NCBI GenBank assembly: GCA_903813345.2
Contig: CAIIXF020000003.1
Coordinates: 13,842,931-13,906,930 of the forward strand
DNA from: Owenia fusiformis
Taxonomy: Eukaryota; Annelida; Polychaeta; Sabellida; Oweniidae
Reading direction: 5' to 3'
DNA: 64,000 nt
Position 1 is the stretch's first letter; every line of letters starts with the position of its first letter. Of the stretch, positions 33,532-47,185 are shown one piece after another. Made by a program: the position numbers and the translations under genes. Below the pieces are notes generated by a model. That model saw only the letters and a list, made by a program, of their open reading frames with translations. It did not search any database and was not told the DNA's origin.

Positions 33532-36500
33532 AAAGCTAAACGCTTCGACATCGCCCTGACGCTGGAATTGTAATTAGAACCAACATGAACAAATTATGGA
33601 GTTCGTCATACAGTTTCTAGACACTATCATATTTAATTTCGTTGGTCTAAACATTTGTTGTTTCTTGTCTTCAATTAATTCAGTGCGTCGATGGTAATTT
33701 TTAAATTGCATTTTCAACCCTCTTTTTTTAATTTTTTGGCTTATTTTGAGTATTTTTTACCCAAATGATTGAGGTAAATGAGTATCAGAAAAGGTAAATG
33801 TACGATGCTTATTAATAGTATTTAATAGTAATATAAAGTAATATAAAAGTAATATAAATACGAAAAGTCTAGTGTCATATAATTAACAATATGTCTGCCC
33901 TTTTGAACAATTGCGATTAATCTATTTCTGTTTATTTACACGCAAAATCATTTATATACCTTGTTTTCACTAAAATGGTTAAATATCTTTGAGGATATCT
34001 ATCCATTTCTATAATTTCTAATTTTAATTACAATATGCCTATCGCATTTAAGATTTCAAAAATTTCCTTTGGTAAGCATGACTATTGTTAGTATTTTGGA
34101 ATGCGGACTTTGACTGTTCAGAAAGTATAACAGACAGAATCATAAGAATCGTGTTAAATGTTGTGTTATAATGAATCGAATGTAACAATATGTTACTCAT
34201 CTTCGAGTTGTATAATTTTGCTAAATATGAAAATGTGACGCAATGCAGACAATCCATTTTTCATAACATGAACAGACGAGGGTAGGGGGTTAGATATTAT
34301 CCTGCCTTTAAGTCAATACGGTGAGAGCAAAATGTCAAATTATTATTTACTAGTATTTCCTTCTCTCTCTGTTATCTATTCCCCTCCCATTCAGCGGGGA
34401 AAGTGTGTACAGGGTGTTTCATATGTATGCACCCCCCCCCCATAAACTCACTATGTAGCAGTATGAAACGAGAGTATCCAGCGTTCTGTCATTATCTAGC
34501 CAGTCTATATCCTGGTTTATGTGAAAAATAAACCAATCTTAAGAAGGATATATTTGGAGGTAAAATATTATTCCAAAAACCTTCTTTTCCTCATTCCATC
34601 TTAAAACGAGCCAACCCCTATCAAACAAAATGTAAACGTTTGTTCGGGAAATGAATTTTTAAAATGAAAGCATATGTCCGATTGAATGAGTACTGATTTA
34701 TGAGGGGTAAGGTTACTCGCTGGCGACGATGATGGCACAATACATTAACAGAGAACCACAAGGAGGGTAAGACCGTAGTGAACAGCGCACACGAGCGAGC
34801 CTCGTCATCTTTCACCGCTCTATACTCAAACTAAGAGAAAGTACAGAGAAGATAGAAGCCATATAAAAGATAAATAGCTTCCATATCGCGGTCCCGAGGC
34901 AAGAAAATAATCCGTATCGTCGTTTACTTTTCTTATCTTAATTGCTTAATGAGAGTTGTATCTCTTACTGGTGAAAACAGCAGAAAACAGAGTTCAGAGG
35001 GAAACAGATCTTTCAGTGGTGACAAATTGCAATTTCATTATCTCTGGTGGAGATATGATACGATACGACCACGGATCACCGCATCATTTTGATGCACATG
35101 TAGACTGTCTCGGGTTGTTTTTTATAGTTTTTGTAGACAAGAACATGTTTATGTAATCTAAACAACGGGAATAGTTCGTCCCATTGTACCATTTCGAATA
35201 GTTTGTTTCCGTTCATTTAATACGAGATAACGTTTTATCTAGTATTATGTACGAGGGTCTAACATCTAGAGGAGCCAGAATGAAGGCTCCGGTTTATCCA
35301 AGCAACTGTGTTTACATCTTGACCATGGCGAGGAAAATTGTTTTTCAATCATCAGTGTAGACTTGGGAACGAGTCTTAAAATACACTGTTCGGGGTCTTC
35401 TTACTTTACTTCCATTAAATCGGGGTTCAGATCGGTCCACATCTTCATACGCGTCACACTCGCTCACGTATTTCAGTCCCCGTTATACGTTACTTCGTTC
35501 TCTCTGATGTTGCCAGTCGTGCCTGTTCACACATTGCTCAAATATAAACTAACACCCTAAAACACAGAACATCATCTCAGTTACCAGCGTTGACAATGGT
35601 AGAACATGGGTGGCCAGAGGGAAAGTAATTTGTTGTCACTGACACCTACAATAAAGATAACCATCGCCGCATTCCTAAAGTTATACGAACCTCTAATTTT
35701 AGAAATTGACTGGACATTTTAATATCTTTTAGCACTATAAATCAGAGATGCCACTTTGTTTTGAATTATTCTTTAATATACACCGTTGATTATATTTTAA
35801 AATGATTAAGTTCTTGGTTGTGTGATTCATATTTAATTAGAAAAAGCGAGGCCATAAACCCACGTGAAATCGAATATACTAGCGTCATTTTGAAAGTTAT
35901 GTATGTTTGGATTTGAAAAAATCTACCATTAGATGTTGTTATGCTATGGAACTTGCCAGGGTGATGTCACACAAAGTCATAAATAACTCCGGGAAATGTC
36001 AAAGCGTTATAAACAACTGTCAGGCAGTAGCCAATCATCAAACAGTCCACAAAAGGTGGAAGGGGGCTACTTAAGTGACTAGGCAACAAATATTTTTTCT
36101 CCCTGAATTGAGTTACGTCAATAATTGAATAAATACACCTACAGCAAAGCATGGGTTTTATGTGTGAGGTTCCTTTTCCTGCTGGTCAAAAGGAAGAGAA
36201 GTGGAAATCTCCGAAGATGTAATCACGTGACTTCTTGTCACGGTATATCTCCAAATCATATACACACATGATAAACAAAATAAAATATAAAATCTGTACA
36301 TTTTCACTCGTAATTGCACTGATAAATCTTGATTTCAATCAACCATCATCCCGATTTTAAATTTAGATTTTTTGTCTCTACCTTTTCACTAGCGCCCTAG
36401 CTCTGTTATCCACCTAAATAGAGAATTCTCCGTTGATCCGTTGTATTGAGTTAGGTCTCAATTTCAAAACCTTTCCTTCGGACTAGTTTCGTTCAGTACC

Positions 36501-36677
36501 CGGCATGCAAACGCCCGGGCATTAAATTGAGCTTTGGGCAATGATTGACATAATGGGTAGTATAGCGACGCTTCATTCAATTCAAGTGTTGAAGATGAGA
36601 AACTCTTACGCTTGCCATTTACGAATTGTGAAAATGATAAATTAGTATAATCTCACATCAGGAGGCAGCGGGAATAG
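33532..36677. other. Intergenic, nothing recognised
   Basis: There is short low-complexity AGTAATATAA repetition near 33825-33860, a C-run near 34430 next to a GTACAGGGTGTTTC string resembling a transposon end, and otherwise unique AT-rich DNA. No supported exon was found. Confidence 0.35.
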
Positions 36678-37517
36678 TTAAAGGCCCCATGTAAAGTTTA
36701 AACCACTTTGGCTTATATTGTAGTCTTACCCAATGTTATCAAAGTGTGATATGTGAAACTTTTTTTTTTAATTTCAAAAAGTGGTTTTTGATAGACTTTT
36801 TGTTCCAAAATATGTGAATTTATTTAAAACCAACTTTTAGAGGTCACTCATATCTTCTAATTAGCCACAATTCATATCAATGCATAGCATTCATCCTCCC
36901 ATGTGTTTTGCCGAAAAAATTAAGAAAATCGGTTGATAAACAAGCGAGAAATGAACTTATCAGTGCATGAAAATGGTTCTGAGAAAAATGCATTTCAAAA
37001 TTTTGGTTCTCATAGAAACCAATGGTACAATGATATTTAAAACATAATTTATTCTTCCTTTTTACCTGGTAAGACAATCAACATTGTTTTTTTATGAAAG
37101 TCTAACATATTTAGAAAAGATTGACATCGAAAAAGAAATTTGAATTTTTTTCAAAAAGTTTTTGGTACCTTAGTGACATCACTAATGTTTCAAAATATTT
37201 TTGATATGTTAAAACATTGAAGTGGCCCATTAAATATGGCATTTTATTATTGAAATAGTGTGTCCTTTGTTCAACCCTTGCATTGGTGTTAAAAAAATAA
37301 TCATTTTTGAAATGCATTAAGAAATATTTGATGATTAAGAAATTTCCACTTTTTTGAAAAATGGCGGGGAATTTGAATAATTGAGAAATGAAATGCTCAC
37401 AACTTTTTTTTCAAAATTTTTTTTTTGTTCAAAAATCTCTAAAATCACTTTTTGAGTCCTGACAAATAGTAAATGAATGATAAAAAAATATTTTCAAACT
37501 TTAGACGGGGACTTTAA
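36678..37517. mobile_element. TTAA-flanked non-autonomous element, 0.84 kb
   Basis: TTAA occurs at both edges (36678-36681 and 37514-37517). The inner ends AGGCCCCATGTAAAGTTT and AAACTTTAGACGGGGACT form imperfect inverted repeats. TTAA duplication is typical of piggyBac and Kolobok families. Ends starting AG fit Kolobok better; this is inference. A lone left end (TTAAAGGCCCCATGTAAAGT) is at 26891. There is no transposase. Confidence 0.75.
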
Positions 37518-39700
37518 GGTCTTATTCCAGTGGTGAATGTAAATGAATGATCCGAAAGCCAATGACGTACGAGGTATTTTATCCAAGTTGCATTGCCCTT
37601 TCACAGTTAACCTTTTGGCAACGGGAAGCACTTTCATTTTCGATTGAACACAATTAATATATACAATTTGTAAGGTTAGAACTAATGATAAATAATTAAG
37701 TTACACTGCAAATGTTTTGAAACCCAGTTTGTGTAGATTTGATAAATAAATTGCTAAAACGAGAGTAGTTTTGGTGAACATGTATTATGTTTCAAGTTTT
37801 CTTGTGTTGGTATTCGATAACTATGTTTTAAGATAAAAACTACAATAGCGTGCTTTGTATTGTTATGTATCATAAAAGATAAGACACGATAGAATTATAT
37901 CATTGAGATATTCCCTGATCTTTCAAAAATAAATAACTATTATTTAGATTTCGAGATTTTCTAAATTGCCACTTTAAAATATTTTGTTGTACCGATGTCG
38001 TAAATCCAATGCCCTTCCAACAACCGAGCATACATTTATGATCATACGCCATGACATCATCTTATGTTGTATCAGATGTTGGTCTTGAAACCTTGAATTG
38101 CGAAGATTCTTCATGGAATTGGTCGATCTTTTTTAGCCTTTTCATCGAGATTAAATTGCCACTTGGTATGGTCGTTATTCAAGACACTTAAAGGGTGACG
38201 CATATCGTTTAGCAAATCGAACGCTCGTTTCTGGTGTTGCTCACCGTTTAGTATAAAAGGCCCGATCCCGGAATAATACTCAAGGGTTCACAGGCTCGAG
38301 GTCGTTGTGTCAACACCTCTAACTGTTATATAGCATAAGTATATTATAGATCGTCACATATTTATAAAACGGTGATTTTTATTTTGACAAATCAATTCCA
38401 CATTTATGGGTGAAGTTTCAGGATCTTCTATTTGTGTCAGGAAAAATTGACATCTAAATTTCCCCATAACGTAATAGCACACAGCTTGGTATATGAAATA
38501 TCCTACAAATGAAACAAAGCAGTTCTAATACAAGGATTTATATTGGCTGTTGTACATATTCTTTGAACGCAATCACTCTATGGATAATGTTTTTAAAATC
38601 ATTATAAACGGATTACTTTATCTCAAAGACAATTCAATAAACTGGATTTTACAGAACTCCCCTTATTTCTTAAAAATGGACTGATCCAGTCGATTCGCCT
38701 GGAGCCGCCATATTGTTTTTATACGGGATGCTTATCGGAACCCTTTAAATGCGCAGGAATGCAACATAGCGAATTAGCCAAGACAAACTACCAGAAAAAG
38801 ATGATCTGATAAACCCGTGATAATGTGCGAAACACTGGTAATTCTGGTGGTAGAAAAATGATGAAACGCAGAAGTACGTTACAAGTTGGCCCTTGGATTA
38901 GCTGAGATTAGCTTTGTATTATTTATGACCATTCGAGTAAGATCTTTGGCCATATCGTGAGAAGTAATATTTGTTAAATGGTGTAAGGCGCCAGTTTAAA
39001 TCTCACAACCTCTCCCCTTGACAGAACCGCAGTTAACCGCTATCGCCGACGAGAGGTCCTGAGTGTTCTAGAGTGGCTACCACCATGACTACTGCCAGCA
39101 GGCCCCATGTCAGGTCTAAGTACCACCTCGGCATTGCGCATCCCATATGCTTGTGTATCCGATACCTTCTGAGGTCCTATAGGTAGATAAGATATAGATA
39201 TACATATATTGATCGCGATATCATTCTAATCGGCTCATTGATATCACTATCAGCGAGCATCGTACATTTACTGCGCTCTCTCGGCCAGATTAAATGATAT
39301 CATTCGAAAACCATAGGATATTATTTTCATATTCGTATTTAGTAGAAGTGGGATGGATATTTTCAATATCTGTCCCGCTAATTCCGGAGTTCGCGACTTA
39401 CAGATACCCCTGGTCCCGACCAAGACCAATGTCATCAATATCCTATTTGAAAATATCTAAAATTGAAAAATCTCGGTTATTGTGATCCCGATCGTACAGA
39501 GCAATTTAGGATTCAGGCTTTAAACATTCGGGTAAATGAATTGTGAATGTTTTTAAAGATGCATTGAGACATAACCTTAGAGAGGCTAAGAGAGCACAAT
39601 CAAGACCATCTGGACGTTTTTGCATGTTGAGTCGTATGACACTTTCATCTCTTACGAACGAAGAAGTTTCAAATCCTCCCACGTCAGTGCTATACTAGTT
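37518..39700. other. Intergenic, nothing recognised
   Basis: This is unique-looking AT-rich DNA. Around 39175-39420 there are short palindromic strings (GATATCATT, GCGGGACAGATATTG) reminiscent of the palindrome families, but there is no clear copy. Confidence 0.3.
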
Positions 39701-39724
39701 AAACGATAATAACTTTCAACGAAG

Positions 39725-40030
39725 CTAATTAAATCTAAGAATTGGATATCCCGGGGAAATCCCTCTGTTATCCGATTGGTCATTGGAAAATGTAAATCGA
39801 GGCTGATTGAGTGACGTCAAGGGAATTCCGTGAATGGCAGTTCTCAGTGTGAGGTTCCATATATTCATCCGCCAATATATCATTTTGCCCCACTTGCACA
39901 CGGGCATGTTGTTTTCTTCTGATTTCACTTTCAATGCTGTTCTTTATCTCTTCAATGGTCCTTGGGTTGTCAACATATACATTTTTGAGACAACCTCGGT
40001 GTCCGTGTGCAAGTGGTTTTGGGGGCAAAT
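39725..40030 (-). pseudogene. Decayed mariner-type transposase C-terminal fragment
   Basis: The minus-strand frame reads LKNVYVDNPRTIEEIKNSIE then EIRRKQHARVQV. This is the pattern of the C-terminal helices of mariner-type transposases after the last catalytic acid. The DFFLWG motif itself is altered upstream, and no ends were seen. It is a different lineage from the 1.9-2.9 kb copy. Confidence 0.7.
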
Positions 40031-40255
40031 TGGTGAAGTGAATAGTTCTTTTTTGACCACCCTTTAAATGTTACAAAACGTGGTTTGGGCCCTTACATTT
40101 AAGAAAACTGTGTTAAGTTTGTTTTCATATTACATAACAAAAGTAAGGTTGATTTCTAGACACTAATTTGAGAATTGTACACGAATATGACCAAACTCAT
40201 TGTATGATCTGCAGTTACTACTACCTATAGTCACTACGACCATACTTAGTAGCCG

Positions 40256-40564
40256 AGACAACACAAGTCCCAAGTCTGTATATTTACTCTCATTGCTTCA
40301 CTTTTAAGAGTTAAGTCACCATATTTTGCATGCACATTCCTTGGAGAAATCCTAACATAGACTTTAATTTTGCACAAAATGGAAAATTTTGATTATAGAC
40401 CAATCAAAATCAAATGTTTCCCTTTAACAAATAAATTATTATCAAAACCAATGAAATTCTATGTTAGGATTTCTCCAAGGAATGTGCATGGAAAATGTGG
40501 TGACTTAACTCTTAAAAGTGAAGAAATGAGAGTAAATATACAGACTTGGGACTTGTGTTGTCTT
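40256..40564. mobile_element. Palindromic MITE, ~309 bp
   Basis: Arms of about 115 bp at 40256-40375 and 40450-40564 are inverted repeats, from AGACAACACAAGTCCCAAGT to the TTCCTTGGAGAAATCCTAAC block. The loop is about 75 bp. An 85-codon ORF across the right arm is a by-product. Confidence 0.82.
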
Positions 40565-40629
40565 GGTTACGATATAATAGAACAGAGATATATTGTGAAA
40601 ATATCAAGCTACCTAAGACGCCGATAGGT

Positions 40630-42300
40630 GGCATGCTTGCCTGGGTATGATTTTGGCCACGGCACTAAGGCCCAGAAGCTGTCTTACATATTTACAACAT
40701 TCGAAGTTACAATGGACTGTTTCTTGTTTATTGATGCTGCCATACGTGCATCCACTATTTTCTAAATGTTTTCAAGATACACGTGCTTCGAGCTCTCGTT
40801 TAAGATTTCAAAGATATAAGAACTTGATATGGATGACATGCCGTCTTAATTTAATAACAATCGTTTTTGGATTTTTTTCTTGTGTTGTATTATAACTAAT
40901 GATTAATTTGACTGGAATCAAAATGGGACATCTTTTGAATGTATTATGGACTCTCAGCTCTGTAATTTTGTTTAAAATGTTGCCCATTGAACTATTTTCC
41001 TCATAATATGAGCTGAACTCGCGGTCCATTCATTTAAGTAATACAAAAAAGTTCACGAAGTCGCAAAATTCAAAGAGTCGACGTGATCATTTATGTAGTC
41101 ATATAAATTATCTTCTTAGACGATTGAGGATTCCCTTCGAACATACTCCTATTCGGCATACTAGTTAAATAGCGCCCCTGAAGACCCCTTAGAAAAAATT
41201 CATGGTAGGTCTTCAATGTTGTAGAATTAGTAGGCATTGTTTATTTGGGTAGACATTTGTATTTGTTTTTTTCCTTAATGCTACCCATTGCTGTTTATGA
41301 TTGAACGCAATGTGCAGTCCATGTGCTCAGACTTTCTTGTAATTGTAAACCTCGTAATAATGCAATACATACAAAAGATGTAACTGTAGATTATTAACAG
41401 TTACAAGGGTCCAAGTTGCGATTGTATTTGCGGAACAAATGAGACACGTGCATTGCTTAAATGGGATAAATTCGTGTCAACTGTGTGTTCTCAAAATAAA
41501 AAGGTGTCCCTGCCTTTTTTACATCTAACATATTATATTATTTTTATAAACATTTGCATCAACCCTTTTTGTTTGTAATACGTTTTCACTTTTTTGTAGT
41601 TTGTAGTTATACTTTCAAAATATGGTAATTAAAGTTAGAATTCAATTTTTTATATATATAAATTATTTGAAATGTAATTTAGCATGGTGATTCATACAAA
41701 CTCTCAACGAAATTATTTGCAATACTGGCGCACCCGATATAGAACATTTTGCGTATAGGTGGATGTTCTCACTTATTTAGCTTGGGCATCTTATAATGAA
41801 TTGCAATTTCAAGAACAAAGTTAAACCCATTAATTGGTCAATTAGGAGCACATATTAAGATGCAATTTCGCAATTGGGAGTCCATTCTTAGAATCCTCAG
41901 CCTCAAACTATTAAAGCACACGACTCGTGAATTGTGGTCGATTGGATGTATGCATTCATGTTTTGTATTATGACCGAGCTTAGATTTTTAATATATAACT
42001 GATAATCAGCAGAAAAAACAGAAATAAAACATGCACTGATTGAAGGGTAACAGATTAGAGAGTATACGTTTTTATATAAGGAAATAACATCGTTGATGCC
42101 CAGTAATTCAATGAAATTACTCAATAAAGATGAGTTACTTACTTACATAAAAGTTGAATATCACAATAAAAAACAAAATAGCATTCTTTCACTTTGCAGT
42201 GTCATTTTGGAAATTTGAGAGTTTATAGTTAAATGTTTCGTTCGGGAAGTGACAATTATGGTTGAAAAAGTGGTGAAATATGAGTCTGTAATGACAAATA
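40630..42300. other. Intergenic, nothing recognised
   Basis: No supported exon or bounded repeat was seen. A short AT microsatellite-like run lies near 41650. Confidence 0.35.
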
Positions 42301-42310
42301 AATATGTAAT

Positions 42311-42551
42311 TTAATTAAACGTATCTGTCTTCACCCACCAACGTACCAAGTTGGTGAAGCCCTCTCCATAGACCCTGTATACTTCATCATTCACGTATGT
42401 TTCTATTCCAGGGAAGTAGACCATGATTCTAAAGACATCGTGTTTAACAAACAAGGCCGCACCAGGGTGCCGTGATGGATGGATAAGCCCAGGGGTTGGG
42501 GCAGGTACCTGCGGAGACGAGACCATCGACTTCTTGTCAAACATACGTCTT
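42311..42551 (-). CDS. Possible terminal exon B, unknown product
   Basis: After a pyrimidine-rich acceptor (GATCTTTGGTTTCTTTAG on the minus strand), one base completes a codon. An open frame then gives 79 residues to TAA: RRMFDKKSMVSSPQVPAPTP, PSRHPGAALFVKHDVFRI, VYFPGIETYVNDEVYRVYGE and a VRWWVKTDTFN end. Its composition is unlike the surrounding noise and looks like real protein, but I do not recognise a family. No upstream exon was identified. Confidence 0.4.
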
Positions 42552-42590
42552 CTAAAGAAACCAAAGATCAGGGTCACTGAGCTAAACAAA

Positions 42591-42684
42591 TTATGACGGC
42601 TTCCATTTATAATGTGGGTTTTTGCGAGGCACCAACACAGCGTGCTTCGCTCTTTCTACTGTTTTATATCCCTTCTCGACGACA
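42591..42684 (-). CDS. Possible terminal exon A, unknown product
   Basis: A TTATTTCAG acceptor is followed by one base and then 30 codons to TAA: VVEKGYKTVERAKHAVLVPR, then KNPHYKWKPS. It ends 39 bp before exon B and is entered in the same phase, so the two could be alternative 3' exons of one minus-strand gene. Alternatively, a very short intron could join them. Both readings are speculative. Confidence 0.3.
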
Positions 42685-42689
42685 CTGAA

Positions 42690-43890
42690 ATAACCGAGAT
42701 AAAAGAACTTACATTCAATTAATGCAAAACGTGTTTTGATTACAAAACGATGAACTAAACATCAATAGAGTCAAACTAGTCTAGATGACACCCTTTCAAA
42801 CATTAATAATGAACTAACCAAGTACTATATATCCGTGCTGTATGCTTCTATTGGCGTACAGATACTAGAAATTTGTAAAACAAGCTTATAATCTCAAATT
42901 ATTTTAATCAGGCGAAACACCGTATAATGTGAAACTCGCTAAAAACGCAAAGATGCTCAATGGTTAAAACTCGACACTGATACACGACATAAAAAATTGA
43001 GCACGCGAAACTCTAGGACCAACAAACAAATTAAATCCATCTAGTACCTACCCCCTTTGGGTGTACTTATTTAATTGATATTTAAGGTTTCAGTTCGCAC
43101 CTTAGAGATGAGCTAATTAGAGAGTACACCGAGTGGCAAAGAACTTGAAATTCACTCGACAGATGTCATTATCATAAATGAATTGATCTTCTCAGGGTGA
43201 GCTCTGTATCAGTCAATTCCTTCATCGTTGAAATGCTGCGTTGTTTTATTAAATCGCTTATTGTATGCTCAATCAGAAGTATATAAAACGCCAATATTTG
43301 CACCATTTAGAACTTCCAACATGGCCCCTTAGGCGGGAATGTCTTTAATTTGTAATGTTTGATCTTTTTTGACACATTAAAAACGCGAGTTCATTGATTG
43401 TATGAAGAAGACATCATTGAAAACGTTTTGCTGGCTGCGCTTGGACAGTCAAGGCCTGTTCTGTGTTAGTAATGACACTGTCCCGTTGCTTTATAGCTCT
43501 AAAGCTGTTATCGTGTTGATCGCTTAAAGTCATTTATTAACCGAGGGAACATTAAATATGTCTATGTGTTTTAAATTGAGAATATTATAAACACAAATCA
43601 TATGCGACATTGCGAGTTCATTTTAACATCACCTCTAAAAATAGCTATCTTGATTGAGGTTTTATAATTGTCGTAATTGAATTATCGGGGCTTGCTCTAT
43701 TTATTGAAAAGTACATGTACGTAGTGGATTATTTAACACATTACGTTTATTTCCGATTCTTGTTCGGTTTATGCATTATACTTTTTAGGCAGTATTATAT
43801 GTGTCTTTATAGTGTGCCTTGTTTGGTGTACTTAACACATTCAGAGTGACAGGGTTATTCGAATAGACAAAACACAAATTCAGTTATACA
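42690..43890. other. Intergenic or intronic, nothing recognised
   Basis: I found no upstream exon here for the candidate minus-strand gene, and no bounded repeats. Confidence 0.3.
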
Positions 43891-43894
43891 GGTT

Positions 43895-44705
43895 AATTAA
43901 TGGGAGGGGTGGAATATGAATTTTATTCCGAGGTAGAATCATATTGAACTAGAACGTTAGCCTAAATAAAAAATCTTATTCCATAATAACATGTTTTCCC
44001 TGGGAAAATAACAGGGAATAAAAGTGTTATTTGAAAAATCCCGTATCAGATCCCGTATCAGCCAAAATCCCGTATCAGATCCCGTATTGGATCCCGTATC
44101 AGAAAAAATCCCGTATCAGATCCCGTATCAGAAATATTCCCGGTAATTTCTCTTGAGTTTTACGCTTTTCGTCTAGCACATCTCTACAGGAAGTAAAAAA
44201 ATCGTTTGGAAAATTGAAATTATTGAAATTATTATCATCTAGTTTACAGAGGATGTTGATGACTTCATTAAAGGTCAAGAAAATATCAATTTATTTATAT
44301 ATTTATATTTTTAAGTAAAACTTGATAATAAAAGTTGAAAATGTTATATGATAAATTGTATAATTTTATGTCACAATCATTGGATGATGACATACAAAAA
44401 TTGAAAAAAAAATATTATGAAATAAATAGGTTATTGATGGGCGTGATGGAATATGGATTTATTCCTTGAGAAAATATGATATTGGCCTCAGAAAATATCA
44501 TATTTTCCCTCGGAATAAAATCCATATTCCATCCCTCCCATTAAATAACCTCTATATATTCTATCACGACCAGCGATAGCCTATTTATTCCATAATATTT
44601 TCTGATACGGATCTGATACGGGATTTCGCACTCGTTTCCTCGTTTGATTTTCAATCAGATGGCGGGATTTTTGGTGATACGGTCTCTGATACGGGATCTG
44701 TACTC
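43895..44705. mobile_element. Palindromic complex with mirrored GATCCCGTATCA arrays
   Basis: A compact palindrome lies at 44440-44545 (GGAATATGGATTTATTCC against GGAATAAAATCCATATTCC), followed by CTCCCATTAAATAACCTCT, also found at 3404. A partial arm at 43899-43933 mirrors its right side. About seven copies of ATCCCGTATCAG lie at 44038-44139, and about four inverted copies lie at 44601-44702, so the whole unit is roughly symmetrical. No coding region was seen. Confidence 0.7.
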
Positions 44706-45179
44706 TAAGCAGTAGACAATCTGAGATAAAGCGCCAGTGCTATATTGTATTAAATAAAAGACACGAGAGACAAATCCCAAAAGTTCATATAATGATCCAA
44801 CACCCCTTAAAAAAAGTCATACGCCCTCCTTTCCAGACCAATCAGGAACCATTATTACAGTCTGGTAGAACATACTTGATGTTTCGACCTTCTTCCGATA
44901 CTCCAGCTAGGATCTGAAAAGCTAATTGTTAACGTCTACTTCGATAACATTGCATAAGAATAGTGAAACAAATATAATGAAACAGTTTTGTTTATCTAAT
45001 TTGAAATTTAAAATTAGGCTTCTTAAACTAAATGTCAGGGCCGTAAAACACGCAGCTGAACAATTGCGTTCGAATAAAACAACGTCTGTGTATTATCTAA
45101 CAAGCCAAATCAAAGCGTAATTATTCAAATGTTACAATTTCATCATGTTAATTCTAATTCGTAAAACGTATCTAAAATA

Positions 45180-47185
45180 CTGACAAGCACGTGCATGCTT
45201 GTTTTAATTAATCGCGCCTAGTTATTTGTTAATTTGATGATAATCATGTTCTTGATTAATCTCAAGGTGACGGCCTATGTAATATTTCCGTGCTGTAAAG
45301 CGCACCGTGTCATTTATTTGCGCTAACGTGGTGTCTGGTGTCTGTAAACGACCGAATTATGACATACTGTTATCTTTCAATCCAGTTGCGAAACTGTTTT
45401 TATTTCAGGGTTATTTAAGGATAGCTGTATATTATGGACCTAGATAATAGAGACATTTTTATTTTAATATTGTCATTAATAATGTATATGCAACTCCAGG
45501 CTTATTTTAATATCATTTGAGACAGGTTAAGCGTCGTGAAAATTGAACCCTATGTCCATGGTCACGTGTATGTCTTTAATTTTACATATGCCTATTGCGC
45601 ATGTGCACAGAGCGTTAGTCATTGTTCTATAAATATTCCTCATAGTAATTTCCAGTATTCTAAACCTTAATTCCTGAACTCTTAATTCATAAAACCCCAA
45701 AATTGTCAATGTATTATTTCTACCGTTCCGAACAATCTCGTTTATTCAATTCTCAAAGATCGACTAAATTGCTTTAGTTTAGTACGAGACTACGTTTCTT
45801 CTCTCCGTAACATTTGACCATTGGACGCGATATGAGCTAGCCATAACTGTCAAACACTTTCCTATAAAAGTATGGAACCTTGTATAATTATCACAAAAAC
45901 ATATCCGCATGGATAATTGATGTTTTTTATTAGCTTTAGGTCTAATATAAAAAGAAAGATAATTCGGAAAACTGAAAATGTGATATTTTATGTCATTGCT
46001 AGATATATAAATTCGAGTGGTGAGTAGTCCTATGTGAATACCATTTTGGGATATCTGGGAATTTTATTGGCAAAAGCCACCCAGGAAACCTGTCATGAGA
46101 CCTTCTATTAATCGCTCCAGTCTATGGAAAATGCCAGCGTCTGCCTCTGTGATCCCAATCATTTTGAAAAATTCTCCAGAAGTATCTGTTTTAAGATTTA
46201 TGACGTGGTCTTGTAGGAATGCAGATAGTGGATGAAGGACGGGTCGTAAATGCCTAGTAGTTTGTTTATACTTAATATGAAAATTTATAAGATTGCTTTG
46301 TTTTATGTTATGGCCAAAACGTACGCTCACGGATGACAGCACATTGCCTTTATTTACTATGGGGCATGATCTTCTTTGAATAATTTACTTGTATTCTAAA
46401 GCTCAAAATAAAGCGCTACAATATTTGTGTTATTAACAGACGTTGCGACAACTTATTGACAATCAGCGGGCCGTGTCAAAATGGAACGATCTGAAACTTT
46501 TTGAGGCAACCCCAGGAGCATCCCCCAGACTGTACGGCACATCGTTGAATAAGCCACAAAAGTAAGTCATAAATGGAAAAACACACACAGTATCGTTGAC
46601 AGTTTCTAGCTCTGCTCATTACCTCATCATTTTTTCATCCCCAATAAAAATGTCGATCAGTCATAACAGATTCTGTAATTGAGTCTTTGGCCTTAGATTC
46701 GGCTGTAATTAATATGACTTTGTGAACTGACATTAACTCCGCCTAGCTTCATCCGTTCAGCTTTGTAGTTAGCGAAGAACACGGTTAACTCCCCTCGTCA
46801 GCCAAAAGAATAAACTAAATGCGAGCGGCTCTCTTAGTATACAAATGAGTTTCTCGACCAATAGGGGCGAGCGGTGCGTATCGATGAAAATTGATACATA
46901 AAGTTTGGGAAGAAGCTCATTGCCACCGGGAAGACCTGTTATCGACTTAACACTCGCTTGGAATATATGTAGCCGAGTTGCAGTTGGTTCTGGACATTGT
47001 TTACACAAGTCGGGACCTGAAAGACTCGCCTGGAGACAGAATTTTCATAAAGAAACATCAACTTAAAAGAGAGTAGTCACACGACTGTATATCTAGACCT
47101 TATTCTGCTTATATCTCAACGTACACGAACAACTCATCTGATTCAGAATCAGAATTTTCTGACTTAAAAAGAATTGGAATACACT
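45180..47185 (+). promoter_or_regulatory. Tbx20 upstream region
   Basis: This is the sequence between the 44-kb repeats and the Tbx20 start codon. Transposon content drops here. Visible motifs are a palindrome around CACGTG at 45183-45203, a CCAAT string at 46858-46862 and GC-richer sequence at 46780-47030. An in-frame stop (TAA at 47165) lies just before the start codon. The transcription start cannot be placed. Promoter activity is inferred from position only. Confidence 0.4.
46064..46342 (-). other. Minus-strand ORF with protein-like 3' half, uncertain
   Basis: The last ~55 codons (…LKTDTSGEFFKMIGITEADA then GIFHRLERLIEGLMTGFLGG) have a plausible amphipathic character and end in TAA near 46066. 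The first half looks random. It could be a small terminal exon or chance. No family was assigned. Confidence 0.2.
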
